From Bacteroidales bacterium (lineage in GTDB: Bacteria; Bacteroidota; Bacteroidia; Bacteroidales; UBA932), in contig SFNZ01000045.1 of assembly GCA_004552615.1 (NCBI GenBank), positions 1 through 14,201 of the forward strand: a stretch of DNA of 14,201 nt, in the 5' to 3' direction. Each line of letters starts with the position of its first letter. The stretch's first letter is position 1. The notes below the pieces were generated by a model. That model saw nothing but the letters and a program-made list of their open reading frames with translations, was not told the DNA's origin and did not search any database. The position numbers and the translations under genes were made by a program. Shown here piece after piece: positions 12,909-14,201 of this stretch.

Positions 12909-13553
12909 TTACAGTGCGAACACCTTCTTTACCCGCTGGACTGTGGATTGCGAATAACCGGTGATTAGCGCTGTATGTCTGACTGATTCTCCTGACCGGA
13001 GACACCTGATGATAGACTTATACTCCGATGCAAGTTGTGCTTTATCCTTGATTCCTGCACCTTTGGGTTTCCCTACCTTTCCTCCATCCCTGATATACTT
13101 GTCCCTGCCTGACTTTAAGCGATAATAGATAGATTGACGCTCAAGTTCTGCTGCCGTTCCTAATACTGCTGTCATAATGGTGAGATAGGGGTTCTCCTTC
13201 CCTTCAGAATCAAAGATAGAGAGTTGTTCTTTCTGGAAGTAACAGTTGATATGGTTGTCCTTGAGATACTTTATGGTCTCCAGGATCTCATCACATCTCC
13301 TACCAAGCCTGGATAGTTCCGATACAAGGATGATGTCTATATGGTTCTCCTGGGAGAATGATAGGGCTTCTTGGAGGATGGGGCGATCCTTGTTGGACTT
13401 CCCTCCTGATATGTGCTCCTGGAAGATCTTGACAATGGTGAGATGATTGGTGGTAGCATAGCGCTGGAGGTCTTCTACCTGTCTGGTGGTATCCTGTCTG
13501 GCTTCTAGTGCTCCTGAACTTGAACAACGAGAAAAGATGATGGCTGTCTTCAT
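12909..13553 (-). CDS. Serine recombinase (resolvase/invertase family)
   Basis: A 214-residue small serine recombinase, which cuts and rejoins DNA through a phosphoserine link to invert, resolve or integrate segments. The catalytic domain spans about residues 3-150. IIFSRCSSS places the nucleophile at Ser11 with Arg9; SELSRLGRR (78-86) holds the two active-site arginines R82 and R85; ELERQSIYYRLKSGRDKY is the long E-helix that docks on DNA. GGKVGKPKGAG is the linker, and the C-terminus (about 172-214, ESVRHTALITGYSQSTVQRVKKVFAL) is a helix-turn-helix DNA-binding domain. Size and layout match Bacteroides invertase/resolvase proteins such as the Mpi type. Long inverted repeats lie ~370 bp away on its 3' side. 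The ATG at 13553 immediately precedes the beta-1 strand. Confidence 0.92.
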   Translation of the reverse strand: MKTAIIFSRCSSSGALEARQDTTRQVEDLQRYATTNHLTIVKIFQEHISGGKSNKDRPILQEALSFSQENHIDIILVSELSRLGRRCDEILETIKYLKDNHINCYFQKEQLSIFDSEGKENPYLTIMTAVLGTAAELERQSIYYRLKSGRDKYIRDGGKVGKPKGAGIKDKAQLASEYKSIIRCLRSGESVRHTALITGYSQSTVQRVKKVFAL

Positions 13554-13633
13554 AACTGTATTGAGAGTGAAAGCGTGTTCAACTTAATCTGATAGGGTGA
13601 TAGAATACGATGCGATTGTGCGGTGGGATTTAT

Positions 13634-13641
13634 CAAAGATA
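13634..13641 (-). promoter_or_regulatory. -7 promoter element for the recombinase gene
   Basis: The minus strand reads TATCTTTG, an exact TAnnTTTG match about 80 bases upstream of the recombinase ATG. No -33 TTG is evident, so support is partial. Confidence 0.35.
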
Positions 13642-13751
13642 TAAATGAATACGGGGGGCTACTTCTTCAGGATAGAGTCCAGAAGATCTTTGGCAGCACA
13701 CCTGGCAACTAGGATGTGAGATGAACTAGGACCAAGGGTGGAATAAGAAAA

Positions 13752-13788
13752 GGGAGCTCATCCGCAAAGAATATGCGCTTGAACTCCC
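13752..13788 (-). terminator. Intrinsic terminator for the leftward ORF at the window end
   Basis: Read on the minus strand, GGGAG...TGCG pairs as GGGAG/CTCCC (13788-13784 with 13756-13752), TCA/TGA and CGCA/TGCG around a 7-base loop with symmetric small internal loops, and TTTTCTT follows at once. It lies 79 bases past the stop codon at 13868. Confidence 0.6.
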
Positions 13789-13867
13789 ATAGGTTCCCCA
13801 TAAAAGATTGTTGGGGCCATAAAGCAAGTTATGCGAATGTAGCCGTAATAAACGACATCCGCAAGGC

Positions 13868-14201
13868 TTATGGACTCAATTTTATGAACTTTTCTTCAGG
13901 GTCTTCTGGTATCTTTCCTCTCTCCCTCTGTGCTATCAGAGCGGCTTGTGGTTGCTGGAAAAACGAGTAATCCTTCAAATCATCCTCAATCTTGTCAGCA
14001 AGTTCCCCTATCAACTTGTCCTTGTCGATTCCGTTGGCTTCAGGGGTCACTGCCAGATAGTTCAGAGCATAGTTCCTTACCTTTTCGCGGAGATTGTCTT
14101 TCGTGGTCGTATGGTCTTGAAGAATCTGCTCCTTTACTTTCAACAAGCAGTCATTCCAGCCAGATGAGTGAGGGGCTTTCTTCCCCTCACCCATCAAGGC
14201 G
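13868..14201 (-). CDS. Unrecognised protein, possibly continuing beyond the window
   Basis: An open minus-strand frame of about 110 codons with its stop at 13868. An ATG at 14194 could start it, but the frame stays open to the window edge, so it may be the C-terminus of a longer protein. The sequence is soluble, charged and helical-looking: WNDCLLKVKEQILQDH, DKDKLIGELADKIEDDLKDY and QPQAALIAQRERGKIPEDPEEKF. It has no signal peptide or membrane segment, and I recognise no family. A hairpin with a T-rich tail follows its stop, supporting a genuine transcribed gene. Being next to a serine recombinase, it may belong to a mobile or accessory element. The TTG at 14197 is an alternative start. Confidence 0.55.
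   Translation of the reverse strand, partial: ALMGEGKKAPHSSGWNDCLLKVKEQILQDHTTTKDNLREKVRNYALNYLAVTPEANGIDKDKLIGELADKIEDDLKDYSFFQQPQAALIAQRERGKIPEDPEEKFIKLSP

Larger units (their letters stand above)
13554..13867. other. 314-bp intergenic region upstream of the recombinase
   Basis: No credible gene. It holds a possible recombinase promoter (13634-13641), two direct copies of AACTAGGA 17 bases apart (13707-13714, 13724-13731), and the terminator hairpin at 13752-13788 for the leftward ORF beyond. Confidence 0.6.

Overview
The window looks like a chromosomal segment from a gut-type Bacteroidales bacterium. Several intergenic regions carry the Bacteroidetes promoter form (TTG or TTTG, about 19-20 bases, then TAnnTTTG), genes lack clear Shine-Dalgarno sequences, and the gene set fits: an S1-type sulfatase, a YidE/AspT-like duplication transporter, an OprP-like porin and a serine recombinase. 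By eye the coding DNA is about half G+C. I cannot fix the genus; this would suit a Rikenellaceae-like or uncultured Bacteroidales lineage better than low-GC Bacteroides.

Layout. 1-828: C-terminal part of a sulfatase (+). 835-2202 and 2374-4068: two inner-membrane transporters (-), a sodium:neurotransmitter-symporter-family protein and an AspT/YidE-family protein with two TrkA-C domains. 4158-7689: a compact four-gene operon (+) of a steroid 5-alpha-reductase-family protein, an Old-Yellow-Enzyme-type flavin oxidoreductase and two short-chain dehydrogenases, with the last three genes joined by ATGA overlaps. 7820-10146: an outer-membrane porin and an inner-membrane 'Gate'-domain protein, probably co-transcribed from a promoter overlapped by a 23-bp palindrome. 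10156-10722 (-) is a GNAT acetyltransferase and 10929-11822 (+) a membrane-anchored alpha/beta hydrolase; they diverge from separate promoters. 11823-12908 has no credible gene and is full of repeats: a terminator-like hairpin, a pair of long inverted repeats around a ~500-bp core, a 61-bp direct repeat and a perfect 50-bp palindrome. 12909-13553 (-) is a serine recombinase, and 13868-14201 (-) an unrecognised ORF that may continue past the window end.

The most interesting part is the 4158-7689 operon. The first protein keeps the residues that mammalian SRD5A2 uses for the 3-oxo-delta4 steroid and NADPH. Next to an ene-reductase and two hydroxysteroid-dehydrogenase-like SDRs, this matches the logic of the 5-alpha-reductase / 5-beta-reductase / 3-beta-HSDH clusters reported in gut Bacteroidales that turn 3-oxo-delta4 bile acids into allo/iso forms. 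The second SDR, and the porin/inner-membrane pair just downstream, may extend that pathway. The right end (11.8-14.2 kb) looks like a repeat-rich, recombinase-bearing accessory zone.
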